A stretch of 64,000 nt of DNA from Shouchella lonarensis (GTDB taxonomy: Bacteria; Bacillota; Bacilli; Bacillales; Bacillaceae_D). The stretch spans positions 62,001-126,000 of the forward strand of contig NZ_FMYM01000003.1 in assembly GCF_900096965.1 (NCBI RefSeq), in the 5' to 3' direction. Below the pieces are notes generated by a model. It made no database searches and was not told the DNA's origin. It was given only the letters and a program-made list of their open reading frames with translations. Both the position numbers and the translations under genes were made by a program. Positions 55,998 through 64,000 of this stretch are shown piece after piece (position 1 is the stretch's first letter; the number at the start of each line of letters is the position of its first letter).

Positions 55998-56021
55998 ACG
56001 TTGCGGAGTCTTCCGCAACGT
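55998..56021. terminator. Hairpin with T-run on the minus strand
   Basis: ACGTTGCGGA and TCCGCAACGT around a four-base loop. The minus strand continues TTTTATTT, so it best serves the small convergent gene at 56043-56252; it may also end mtaD. Confidence 0.7.
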
Positions 56022-56042
56022 CTGAGGTGTGGGTAGAAGGTT

Positions 56043-56252
56043 TTAGTCAATATCAGCCGGCGTATCTGCTCCTTGAGCAGAGGGACGAAATACAGCTGGA
56101 AAAGCTGTTTGTTTAATTGCAAGTGGCCAAGCCTCTTGAACAGAACGGTTGGCGCGACAAAGTAAAGAAGCTGTGTCTTTATGTTGCTGAAACCATGCGG
56201 CTAAATCGTGTTTGTTCAATGACGTGCGCCCCCCTTCAACTGGCGTATCCAT
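56043..56252 (-). CDS. Small hypothetical protein
   Basis: 69 residues (DTPVEGGRTSLNKHDLAAWF ... AIKQTAFPAVFRP), not recognised. AGGCGG lies 7 nt before the ATG. A terminator with its T-run on this strand follows 22 nt after the stop, the main argument that it is expressed. No domain or membrane segment. Confidence 0.45.
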   Translation of the reverse strand: MDTPVEGGRTSLNKHDLAAWFQQHKDTASLLCRANRSVQEAWPLAIKQTAFPAVFRPSAQGADTPADID

Positions 56253-56363
56253 AGTATGACCGCCTGTGATGCTGCTATGTTAGCAATGATTGTGACGATC
56301 GAACAGATATTGCCTTGAATAGTACAATGCTTTCCTCGAAAATGTAAAGAAAGGAAGTCAAAC

Positions 56364-56540
56364 ATGGACACAATCAAAAGGAAAAAGTTGCTCTCATCTG
56401 TGACAATACAATATCATGATGACATGTATAAAGTTGTCAGTGAGTTAAACCACACATTGAAAGACCGGGGACTAATTTTTGGTCTTTCACTTAATAAACA
56501 AGAGCAGACAAAGGCGACTTTGTCCATTTATGAAGGGTGA
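56364..56540 (+). CDS. ypmA: YpmA family protein
   Basis: 58 residues, shorter than usual gene-finder limits. VTIQYHDDMYKVVSELNHTL and KDRGLIFGLSLNKQEQTKAT match B. subtilis YpmA as I remember it. AAAGGAAG precedes the ATG, and it lies directly before ypmB as in B. subtilis. Function unknown. Confidence 0.8.
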   Translation: MDTIKRKKLLSSVTIQYHDDMYKVVSELNHTLKDRGLIFGLSLNKQEQTKATLSIYEG

Positions 56541-56550
56541 CAAGAAGCAA

Positions 56551-57036
56551 ATGAAAAAGGTGATCAGCCTTACCGCGACAGCAGTTGTAATCATTCTTGT
56601 TGCAGTCAGCATTTACGTATACCAACTCATTCGTGCGCCAATTGTGGAGGCTACTGAGCGGGCCACTGCATATGTGTTGGATGAAAAGATACTTGAAGCC
56701 GTCAAAGATGTGGACTTTTATCACGGTAAAGACGTTTATTGGGTTGTGCGTGGCAGTGATAAAAAAGGGCAAGACGTTTATGTATGGTTACAACAAAAGG
56801 ATGACAAATTAAAGAAAACAACGACACTACCCGTGAAAGAAGGGATCTCTGAGCAGGAAGCAAAGCAAAAAGTTGCTGCTGAAAAAGGGGTCCAACAGGT
56901 GGATACAATTCGCCTTGGTTACGAAGATGGACAGGCTGTTTATGAAGTAACGTATTCGGAGGAGTCAGGAGCCAAAACGTTTATGTATGTCGCTTTTAGT
57001 GATGGCAATGTTTTGAAGAGCTATTCACTTAAATAA
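56551..57036 (+). CDS. ypmB: YpmB family protein, DUF5590/PepSY-like
   Basis: 161 residues from ATG 56551 (KKVISLTATAVVIILVAVSI), a single N-terminal membrane helix and an extracytoplasmic part with GISEQEAKQKVAAEKGVQQV, typical of PepSY-like domains. In B. subtilis aspB lies between ypmB and asnS; it is missing here. Confidence 0.85.
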   Translation: MKKVISLTATAVVIILVAVSIYVYQLIRAPIVEATERATAYVLDEKILEAVKDVDFYHGKDVYWVVRGSDKKGQDVYVWLQQKDDKLKKTTTLPVKEGISEQEAKQKVAAEKGVQQVDTIRLGYEDGQAVYEVTYSEESGAKTFMYVAFSDGNVLKSYSLK

Positions 57037-57067
57037 TAACAGCCATAGGCTTTCCCTGGAACGGTCA

Positions 57068-57097
57068 TTGACTTTCATTTTCAGGAGCAGGTATAAT
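57068..57097 (+). promoter_or_regulatory. Sigma-A promoter of asnS
   Basis: TTGACT (57068-57073), 18-nt spacer, TATAAT (57092-57097). No T-box elements were seen in the 75-nt leader. Confidence 0.7.
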
Positions 57098-57172
57098 TCA
57101 AGAGATATAGATGCATGTATGTATGGGTCGTTATTCTAAATGAAGACCGGCGATGTGTAGGAGGAGACAAAG

Positions 57173-58465
57173 ATGAAAACAACAATTGCACAAATTGGCG
57201 CATCACTCGACCAAGAAGTGACGCTTGGCGCATGGGTGGCAAATAAACGTTCAAGTGGTAAGATTGCTTTTTTACAATTACGCGATGGAACTGGTTTTAT
57301 TCAAGGCGTCGTTGTGAAAGCAGAAGTGGCAGAGGATGTTTTTCAGATTGCAAAGGGTTTGACGCAAGAAAGTGCGATTTATGTGTCTGGGAGAGTGCAA
57401 GCAGATGAGCGTGCGCCTTCAGGATATGAGCTCATTGTTCACAAAATTGAAGTGATCCATGAGGCGACGGACTATCCGATTACACCGAAAGAACACGGAA
57501 CGGAATTTTTAATGGACCATCGTCATTTATGGTTACGCTCTAAGCGTCAACATGCATTGATGAAAATTAGAAATGAAATTATTCATGCGACGTATCGTTT
57601 CTTTGCAGATCATGGCTTTACAAAGCTAGACGCACCGATTTTAACAAGTTCCGCACCAGAAGGCACAACGGAATTGTTCCATACAAAGTATTTTGAGGAA
57701 GATGCATATTTGTCGCAAACAGGGCAGCTGTATGCAGAAGCAGGGGCAATGGCGCTTGGGCGTGTGTTCACATTTGGGCCGACTTTTAGAGCTGAGAAGT
57801 CCAAAACGCGCCGTCATTTAATTGAGTTCTGGATGATTGAAGCAGAAATGGCTTTTTTGGAGCATGAAGAAAGTTTGCAGCTACAAGAAAATTATGTGGC
57901 GTATTTAGCTGATCAAGTTGTTCGTCATTGCCAAACAGAATTGAAATTACTTGATCGAGATGTAAGCAAGTTGGAAGCGATTCGTGCGCCGTTCCCGCGG
58001 ATTACATATGATGAAGCAGTGGCTTGGCTCCAAGAAAACGGCTTTTCTGAGCTTCAGTGGGGAGAGGACTTTGGTTCCCCGCATGAAACCGCGCTTGCTG
58101 AGCGATTCGATCGTCCGGTATTTATTACAAACTACCCTCGTGCGCTTAAGCCGTTTTATATGCAGCCAGCACCTGACCGCGATGATGTCGTCTTATGCGC
58201 TGATTTGATTGCCCCAGAAGGATATGGGGAAATTATTGGTGGTTCTGAGCGGATTCATGATTATGATTTATTAACAGAAGAGTTAACGCGGCATAACCTA
58301 TCATTGGATGAGTATGGCTGGTATTTGGATTTACGTAAATACGGATCTGTGCCACATGCTGGATTTGGACTCGGACTAGAACGCACAGTCGCGTGGTTTG
58401 GCGGTGTGGACCACGTTCGTGAAACGATTCCATTTCCACGTTTATTAAATCGAATGTACCCTTAA
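57173..58465 (+). CDS. asnS: Asparaginyl-tRNA synthetase
   Basis: 430 residues, class IIb. OB-fold anticodon-binding domain at the N-terminus ([20 protein letters not shown]), motif 2 [19 protein letters not shown], and motif 3 [23 protein letters not shown] upstream of the ATG. The asparaginyl rather than aspartyl assignment rests on overall similarity and position before dnaD. Confidence 0.93.
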   Translation: MKTTIAQIGASLDQEVTLGAWVANKRSSGKIAFLQLRDGTGFIQGVVVKAEVAEDVFQIAKGLTQESAIYVSGRVQADERAPSGYELIVHKIEVIHEATDYPITPKEHGTEFLMDHRHLWLRSKRQHALMKIRNEIIHATYRFFADHGFTKLDAPILTSSAPEGTTELFHTKYFEEDAYLSQTGQLYAEAGAMALGRVFTFGPTFRAEKSKTRRHLIEFWMIEAEMAFLEHEESLQLQENYVAYLADQVVRHCQTELKLLDRDVSKLEAIRAPFPRITYDEAVAWLQENGFSELQWGEDFGSPHETALAERFDRPVFITNYPRALKPFYMQPAPDRDDVVLCADLIAPEGYGEIIGGSERIHDYDLLTEELTRHNLSLDEYGWYLDLRKYGSVPHAGFGLGLERTVAWFGGVDHVRETIPFPRLLNRMYP

Positions 58466-58563
58466 CAGAGGTCGGAAGTCAGAAGCCGGAGGTCATGTGA
58501 AGCAGCCTTGACGTGACCTTGGGTTACTGCATGCTGTACTTAGAATGGATGGAGTTGGTAAGG

Positions 58564-59271
58564 GTGGATAAAAAAGTTTTTATGCAGTGGGTACAACAAA
58601 GACATGTCAGTATACCTCAATTGTTACTGGCCCATTACACGGACCTTCGTATGGATGAACAAGAGCTCGTGATGTTATTACACATACAGTCTTCCTTAGA
58701 TAAAGGAGATGCATTTCCCACGCCGGAACATTTAAGCACACGCATGACGCTGTCACTTGATGAATGTACATCTATCCTCGGGCAATTAATTAAAAAGCGT
58801 TTATTGTCACTTGAAAGCCATTTAAATGAGGAAGGGATTGTCTCCGAATCGTATACACTTGAGCCGTTATGGTCGTCACTCATAACCCTTTTGTCGCGCT
58901 GGGATGAAAAAGAGGCAAAAGCAGACCAAAAAGCGCAAGAAGGACAGTTGTATCAACGTTTCGAGCAAGAATTCGCAAGACCGTTGTCGCCCATTGAGTC
59001 AGAAACATTGTCAATGTGGTATGATCAAGACGGTCATTCAACTGAATTGATTTTTGCGGCATTACGGGAAGCGGTCATTTCCGGAAAACTAAATTTCCGT
59101 TATATCGACCGTATTTTATTTGAATGGAAACGAAATGGTGTTCGAACAGTGAATGAAGCCCGTACGCATAGTGAGCGGTTCAGGAAAAAAACAAGTGAGC
59201 CTGCCAAGCATCAAGCGAAGCAAGCAGAAAAAAAAGATGTTCCCGGTTTTCACTGGTTGGAGAAACTGTAG
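58564..59271 (+). CDS. dnaD: DNA replication initiation protein DnaD
   Basis: About 235 residues from GTG 58564, 9 nt after GGAG; ATG 58549 is an alternative and the longer frame to 58513 is unlikely. N-terminal winged helix (SIPQLLLAHYTDLRMDEQEL) and C-terminal DnaD domain (EFARPLSPIESETLSMWYDQ, SGKLNFRYIDRILFEWKRNG). Primosome assembly with DnaB and DnaI. An imperfect inverted repeat (AGGTCAYGT) lies 50-75 nt upstream. Confidence 0.93.
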   Translation: MDKKVFMQWVQQRHVSIPQLLLAHYTDLRMDEQELVMLLHIQSSLDKGDAFPTPEHLSTRMTLSLDECTSILGQLIKKRLLSLESHLNEEGIVSESYTLEPLWSSLITLLSRWDEKEAKADQKAQEGQLYQRFEQEFARPLSPIESETLSMWYDQDGHSTELIFAALREAVISGKLNFRYIDRILFEWKRNGVRTVNEARTHSERFRKKTSEPAKHQAKQAEKKDVPGFHWLEKL

Positions 59272-59291
59272 GGGCTTTGTAGAGGCGGTGT

Positions 59292-59951
59292 ATGATGCGA
59301 ACGAAAAAAGAAGCACAAGATGCGATCCGGGTAATGGGCACATTGTTTCCCGAAGCGGAATGTGAATTAAATTTCCGGAATCCGTTTGAGCTATTAATTG
59401 CAGTTGTCCTCTCTGCGCAATGTACAGATGCGCTTGTGAATCGGGTGACAAAACATTTATTCGAAAAGTATCGTGATCCAAAAGCGTATATTGCTGTTCC
59501 GCTTGAGGAATTGCAACATGATATTCGCTCCATTGGGTTATTTCGTAATAAAGCAAAAAATATTCAGTCATTATGTTATACACTATTAGAGAAACACGGT
59601 GGCAACGTCCCGCAAACGCGAGAAGAATTGGAGGCACTTGCTGGCGTAGGTAGGAAAACAGCCAATGTAGTGCTAAGTGTCGCTTTTGGCATTCCAGCCA
59701 TTGCCGTTGATACGCATGTGGAGCGTGTGACGAAACGTTTAGGCATTTGTCGATGGAAGGATACGGTTCGTCAAGTGGAAGATACACTCATGAAGAAGTT
59801 AGAAAAAGAGACGTGGGGCGATGCGCATCATCGGTTAATTTTCTTTGGTCGCTATCATTGTAAAGCGCAGTCACCGCGGTGTCCAAATTGCCCATTGCTT
59901 GACCGCTGTCGTGAAGGACAGAAACGATTAAAAAAGCAAACCACCGGATGA
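59292..59951 (+). CDS. nth: Endonuclease III
   Basis: 219 residues. Helix-hairpin-helix LAGVGRKTANVVLSVAFG with the catalytic lysine, the catalytic aspartate in AVDTHVERVTKRLGIC, and a 4Fe-4S cluster motif CKAQSPRCPNCPLLDRC. Base excision repair of oxidised pyrimidines. ATG 59295 is an alternative start. Confidence 0.95.
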   Translation: MMRTKKEAQDAIRVMGTLFPEAECELNFRNPFELLIAVVLSAQCTDALVNRVTKHLFEKYRDPKAYIAVPLEELQHDIRSIGLFRNKAKNIQSLCYTLLEKHGGNVPQTREELEALAGVGRKTANVVLSVAFGIPAIAVDTHVERVTKRLGICRWKDTVRQVEDTLMKKLEKETWGDAHHRLIFFGRYHCKAQSPRCPNCPLLDRCREGQKRLKKQTTG

Positions 59952-62900
59952 GAATAGAAAGGGTGTCAGCTGTGGATGAGTTCATAAGCGATGAAATCAT
60001 ATATACAGAAAAAGAACAAGCCAATTGGCGCGCGATCGAGCAAAAGCAGATTGAAAAACAATTTTGTTTCGCTTTTAGCGGGCATTTTTCAGCTGGTAAA
60101 TCAACGATCATTAATGATTTTATTGGTGCCCCTTTATTGCCGACAAGCCCCATTCCAACGAGTGCCAACCGGATCACCCTTAAAAATGGTCCACTTGGTG
60201 TGTTTGTGCAACGAACAGATGGCCAGACGATTCATTTCAAAGATGATATTCCATGGGACGACGTGCGAGGCTTCGGTATGGACGGTGCGACAATCTCGTC
60301 TATTTGTATCACTGCACCACTTCCTTTTTTAGGGGCGTTCGGTCAGCTTGTTGATACGCCGGGTGTTGACTCTACAGATCCAACGCATAAAACAATGACG
60401 ATGGATGCGCTTTACACGACGGATGTGGTCGTGTATGTGATGGAATATAACCATGTGCAATCAGAGACGAATTTACATTTCTTAAAACAGCTTTCGACAG
60501 AAGGGAAGCCACTCTTTCTCGTAGTGAATCAAATTGACAAACATGACGAATCTGAACTGGCATTTACGACATTCAAACAAGATGTCGCGGAAACACTTCG
60601 CAACTGGGGGATCAGTTATCAGGATATTTATTATGTCAGCATGCGAAAAATGAATCATGCTGGGAATGAAAACGAGCGCTTTAAACGAGAAATGAAAGCA
60701 ATGATGCGTGCGAGTGCTGTTTTATGCGAGCAAAGTCAACAGTGTCTGCAACAAAGTTTTTACTTTGCTGTGAAACGGCGCATCATTGAAGAGCTGGATG
60801 AGGCCGTTGCGGCGATTGAAGCAGAAGTTGAAACACTTGGATACACGCTAACAGATGTACAAACGTATACGAAGGAAGCGGAGAAATTGGTAGCATACGA
60901 ACATGCTTCCCAACAACGAGAGGCACAGTTTATAGCGGAATGGGATTCATTATTTCGCCAAGTATCGTTGTTTAACGCTCATCTGACCGAACTGACGAGA
61001 GATTGGTTATTGGCGACACAACCAAATTTTCGAGTCGGGTTGTTGTTTTCGAAAAAGAAAACGGCTGAAGAACGGACACACAGGTTGAAAACATTGCTTA
61101 AAGCGTTGCAAGATCAAGTCAATTCCCAACTCGTGTTTCATTTGCAACGCTCGTTTCAAGCGGTGCCACTTGCTGAGTTAACGAATAATGAAGCATTTCA
61201 AACCGCAATACAAGCGCTTACATACACGGTGGCGTCAACACTTTTTACCGACAATCAACCAACTGGGACGACTGGACGAGAATATGTGTACGCCTTCACA
61301 AAATCACGGACGGATGACATCGTGCGTGAACTACGGCGTCGTGCGAGAGCAGCACTAGATGTGATGCAGGCAGGGTTAAAAGATGCCGATAAACGAAGAT
61401 ATGAAGAAGCAGTGGCATCATATGAAGAAAAAGCCGTGCTTCGTCCCTATGTAGATAGGTATGAAACGCAACAACAAAAGTGCCACGCGCGCGCGAGGAA
61501 ACTAGAGAAAATCGCCGCCCAATATGAAGGCGCAAATACATTTGCACACGCGCTTGATCAGGCACGAAATGAGTTAGTTACTGCGGATGAAGAGGCAGCG
61601 GAAGCACGTGCGCGTGCGCAACTACAAACACTCAATTTTACGGATAAAAGCGTCATTGCTCATACAAATGAGGTGCTATCTGAAGAAAACACGCGTCCTA
61701 CTGCACAAACAGTATCGCTCGCCGCATTAAATGAATGTTTTCAACAAGAACGAACAGGCGCATGGGGACGAACGTGGCGTATGCGTCTGCAGCATCGATT
61801 GCAGCAAATTGAACAGGAAACATACACGATTTCATTATTCGGCGCTTTTAGCGCAGGAAAGTCAAGTTTTGCGAACGCACTTTTAGGCGATGATGTACTG
61901 CCAACTTCACCACATCCAACTACTGCGACGGTGACAACAGTATCACGCCCAACAACAACCTATGCACACGGCACTGTCATCGTCACGTATAAGAAAAAAG
62001 ATGACATCGGAGCTGAAGTCGCTTCACTTGCACGCTGGTTGGCCATGGACTTGACGCTTGATTCACTCGCTTCTTGTCGCTTACAAGCAAGCAAAGGCAA
62101 GACGAATGCAGAAAAGCAGGCACTTGCTTATTTGCAGACGTTGCAAGCAAGTTTACGAGAAAACAACAATGTACTTGAAACGAGTAGGGAAGTGTCGTTA
62201 TCAACATTGCAAACATTTGTTGCGGACGAAGCAACCGCTTGTTTAATTGCGACAGTCGATATTTATTACGCCTGTAAATTAACAGAAGCAGGAATGACGC
62301 TTGTTGACACACCAGGTGTTCACTCCATTCATGGGCGTCATACGCAGGTTGCTTATCAACAAATTGAACGATCCGACGCGATTTTTTATGTGACGTACTA
62401 TAACCACGCATTTTCCAAAGCGGATGCCCAGTTTTTAGAGCAATTAGCGAAGATGAATACGCATTTTGCGACGAATAAGTTATACTTCATTTTGAATGCC
62501 GTTGACTTGGCGATGAATGAGGACGAACGGCGTGGCGTTGAGCGTTACGTATATCATTCACTTGAGCAAGCCGGTGTCGCAGACATCCGCCTTTACCCAG
62601 TGTCTAGTAAACAAGGACTGGCAGCGAAGAAACAAACGGGGCAAGGTTGTGAACTGTTTGCATCGTTTGAAAGATACGTGCATGAAGGTCTGTTGCAGTC
62701 GTTAAAAGCGTTTAATATCGAGCTATTACATGTGGAAACAATGCAATATGTCGACTTCCTGGAAGAAAAAATTGCCTACGTCAATGCGGATAAAGAGACA
62801 CAACAAAAAGAAGCCGCGCGCTTTGAAGCAGAGATGGCTACGTTTTTGCAAGCTTTTACACACGAGCGTGGCGATCTCCTTTTAGATCGCATCATTCGAG

Positions 62901-63592
62901 AAGCGAGTGAACTTTATTTGTACTTGCGAGAGCGAATTGTGTATGTGTTGCGAGATCGTTTTACGGCACACGTCAATGTAGCCACTGTTCAAGGAACGAC
63001 ACGCACAGCACAACGAAAATCTCTACAAATGTCTTTGTATCAGTGGCATGAGGAGACCTTGTTCTTTTTAGAACAAGAATTGGCAGCAACACAGGCACGA
63101 TTACAGTTGGCACTAAGTCATGCACGCGACAAATGGTTACAACAATGGGAAGAACGCATGCAAAAATGTGTCCCGACATTTTCGTTTCATGCACAAAAAA
63201 TCGTTCGTTTTACATTAAAAGTAGATGCAGCATCTCTTTCTGTTGCATTTGAGGCTGCCCCTTATGTCGCTCATTTTCGTTCAGCGCAAGCATTTTTTGA
63301 ACAAGGTGGACTGAGTCAAATGAAAGAGACAGCGGTTCAGGCGTTAACAAAAGTTTATCGCGCGCACATTGAAACGTATGAAGCAGCAACGAAACAAGCG
63401 TTAACGGAACTTGTTGCTGGGATTTATGAGACAGAGAAAAACCGCTTATCTGAAGCGATCGCATCTGAACAAGCACAACTTGTGGAGTGGACGGATCCAC
63501 AAGTTGCTGAAGCGATGACGCAAGAAAGAGAACAATTGATGAAGATCGTTCCTGGGCGCAATGCAGATGCGACAATGGGACCAAATTTATAG
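59948..63592 (+). CDS. dynA: Bacterial dynamin with two GTPase modules (DynA-like)
   Basis: 1214 residues, like the fused DynA (YpbR) of B. subtilis. First GTPase: P-loop SGHFSAGKSTIINDFIG, LVDTPGVDSTD, VVNQIDKHD. Second GTPase (from about 620): GAFSAGKSSFANALLGDDVL, LVDTPGVHSIHG, ILNAVDLA. Each is followed by long helical stalk segments. Membrane repair and fusion. ATGA overlap with nth; GTG 59972 after AAAGGGTG is an alternative start. In B. subtilis the gene is not next to nth, as far as I recall. Confidence 0.92.
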   Translation: MRIERVSAVDEFISDEIIYTEKEQANWRAIEQKQIEKQFCFAFSGHFSAGKSTIINDFIGAPLLPTSPIPTSANRITLKNGPLGVFVQRTDGQTIHFKDDIPWDDVRGFGMDGATISSICITAPLPFLGAFGQLVDTPGVDSTDPTHKTMTMDALYTTDVVVYVMEYNHVQSETNLHFLKQLSTEGKPLFLVVNQIDKHDESELAFTTFKQDVAETLRNWGISYQDIYYVSMRKMNHAGNENERFKREMKAMMRASAVLCEQSQQCLQQSFYFAVKRRIIEELDEAVAAIEAEVETLGYTLTDVQTYTKEAEKLVAYEHASQQREAQFIAEWDSLFRQVSLFNAHLTELTRDWLLATQPNFRVGLLFSKKKTAEERTHRLKTLLKALQDQVNSQLVFHLQRSFQAVPLAELTNNEAFQTAIQALTYTVASTLFTDNQPTGTTGREYVYAFTKSRTDDIVRELRRRARAALDVMQAGLKDADKRRYEEAVASYEEKAVLRPYVDRYETQQQKCHARARKLEKIAAQYEGANTFAHALDQARNELVTADEEAAEARARAQLQTLNFTDKSVIAHTNEVLSEENTRPTAQTVSLAALNECFQQERTGAWGRTWRMRLQHRLQQIEQETYTISLFGAFSAGKSSFANALLGDDVLPTSPHPTTATVTTVSRPTTTYAHGTVIVTYKKKDDIGAEVASLARWLAMDLTLDSLASCRLQASKGKTNAEKQALAYLQTLQASLRENNNVLETSREVSLSTLQTFVADEATACLIATVDIYYACKLTEAGMTLVDTPGVHSIHGRHTQVAYQQIERSDAIFYVTYYNHAFSKADAQFLEQLAKMNTHFATNKLYFILNAVDLAMNEDERRGVERYVYHSLEQAGVADIRLYPVSSKQGLAAKKQTGQGCELFASFERYVHEGLLQSLKAFNIELLHVETMQYVDFLEEKIAYVNADKETQQKEAARFEAEMATFLQAFTHERGDLLLDRIIREASELYLYLRERIVYVLRDRFTAHVNVATVQGTTRTAQRKSLQMSLYQWHEETLFFLEQELAATQARLQLALSHARDKWLQQWEERMQKCVPTFSFHAQKIVRFTLKVDAASLSVAFEAAPYVAHFRSAQAFFEQGGLSQMKETAVQALTKVYRAHIETYEAATKQALTELVAGIYETEKNRLSEAIASEQAQLVEWTDPQVAEAMTQEREQLMKIVPGRNADATMGPNL

Positions 63593-63621
63593 TCTGCTTT
63601 ATGTCAGTCGTCAGCAAGCAA

Positions 63622-63661
63622 AAAAAGTGTATGGAAACCGAACCGTTTCCATACACTTTTT
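63622..63661. terminator. Bidirectional terminator after dynA
   Basis: AAAAAGTGTATGGAAAC pairs with GTTTCCATACACTTTTT around a short loop; A- and T-runs on both sides. Confidence 0.9.
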
Positions 63662-63725
63662 CAATGAATAGCATGTACGTAACTTAGAGATGGTAGGCAC
63701 ACCCGACTGAAAGGGGGTGCCGCGC

Positions 63726-63812
63726 ATGAACGAGCTACAAGCTTGGATTCTAATCGCCATTGCGTTTGGAACACTTGTTGTCGCCGTCGTGAATGTGTCT
63801 AAGACAGATTAA
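63726..63812 (+). CDS. Second holin-like type I toxin peptide
   Basis: 28 residues (MNELQAWILIAIAFGTLVVA plus a short polar tail), one membrane helix. GAAAGGGGGTGCCGCGC precedes the ATG, and CACCC upstream can pair with GGGTG, as in the first copy at 16018. A stem GTCCACCGT/ACGGTGGAC (63813-63821, 63837-63845) follows the stop codon directly. Confidence 0.7.
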   Translation: MNELQAWILIAIAFGTLVVAVVNVSKTD

Positions 63813-63894
63813 GTCCACCGTCTGAGTTCCGTGCTCACGGTGGACCTATGCTCCATTCAAAAAGCCTGCCCCTTAGGGGACGTTGTGCTATACT

Positions 63895-63926
63895 GACTGC
63901 TTGGTGATCACCAGGCAGTCTTTTTT
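63895..63926 (+). terminator. Terminator of the second toxin mRNA
   Basis: GACTGCTTGGTGATCACCAG continues into GCAGTC, a near-perfect hairpin, then TTTTTT. A minus-strand TATAAT (63932-63927) lies directly beyond, in the place of the antisense promoter of the first locus, but its -35 is poor. Confidence 0.8.
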
Positions 63927-64000
63927 ATTATATGTGCTTCTGTTAGTTAAGTATACATGTATGAGGAATAGGGTGCCAATACTAGGCAGCAAAAGTTCAG

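Overview
The window looks like a chromosomal segment of an aerobic, endospore-forming member of the Bacillaceae (Bacillales). The evidence is the gene content and order: rnjB-tepA-ylzJ; ribE-ribBA-ribH followed by scpA-scpB; a ypjC-mazG-dapB-bshB1-bshA-cca-birA-panBCD-dinG-ypmA-ypmB-asnS-dnaD-nth block close to the Bacillus subtilis order; bacillithiol synthesis genes; strong AGGAGG-type ribosome binding sites with frequent GTG/TTG starts; and an LXG (type VII secreted) toxin locus. No species can be named from the sequence.

Layout. 1-2.9 kb: end of rnjB, tepA and ylzJ, cut off by a terminator where spoIIIE follows in B. subtilis. 2.9-9.6 kb: a mosaic collagen-like surface protein with a beta-propeller tip, a 3-hydroxyisobutyryl-CoA hydrolase, and a divergent pair of a two-domain glycosyltransferase and UDP-GlcNAc 2-epimerase. 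9.6-10 kb: a promoter-to-terminator unit without a clear gene (candidate RNA). 10-12.7 kb: FMN-riboswitch-controlled riboflavin genes without ribD. 12.8-15.9 kb: a candidate small RNA, scpA-scpB, and a GIY-YIG nuclease gene inserted between scpB and a transglutaminase-like gene, flanked by a direct repeat. 16 kb: a holin-like type I toxin with a convergent antisense promoter.

16.5-33.7 kb is a large aromatic catabolic region. paaABCD, EthD, a crotonase, an aldehyde dehydrogenase, paaH, paaJ, paaX and a nitronate-monooxygenase-like gene are followed by a Na+-dependent transporter, phenylalanine dehydrogenase, a complete four-gene 2-oxo acid dehydrogenase complex and a hotdog thioesterase. Read together: phenylalanine is taken up, deaminated to phenylpyruvate, oxidatively decarboxylated directly to phenylacetyl-CoA, then epoxidised by PaaABC(D) and degraded by beta-oxidation-like steps. 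This would explain the absence of a phenylacetate-CoA ligase (paaK).

34-35.4 kb: an AimR-like (arbitrium-family) receptor followed by a 45-codon secreted peptide gene, with no phage genes around it. 35.5-41.5 kb: a DUF3221-like lipoprotein, then an LXG polymorphic toxin locus with two small partner genes, a full-length nuclease toxin and immunity gene, a second headless toxin tip with its own immunity gene, and a third decayed remnant. The three share a homologous segment (about 610 bp between the first two, about 240 bp in the third), a layout suited to toxin-tip exchange. 41.5-43.4 kb: a YitT-family protein and a type I-C-like CRISPR array without cas genes. 43.4-63.6 kb: housekeeping genes ending in a double-GTPase dynamin. 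63.7 kb: a second holin-like toxin.

Coordinates of start codons were adjusted by hand to ribosome binding sites and family lengths. All homology statements come from recognition of motifs and family sequences, not from a database search.
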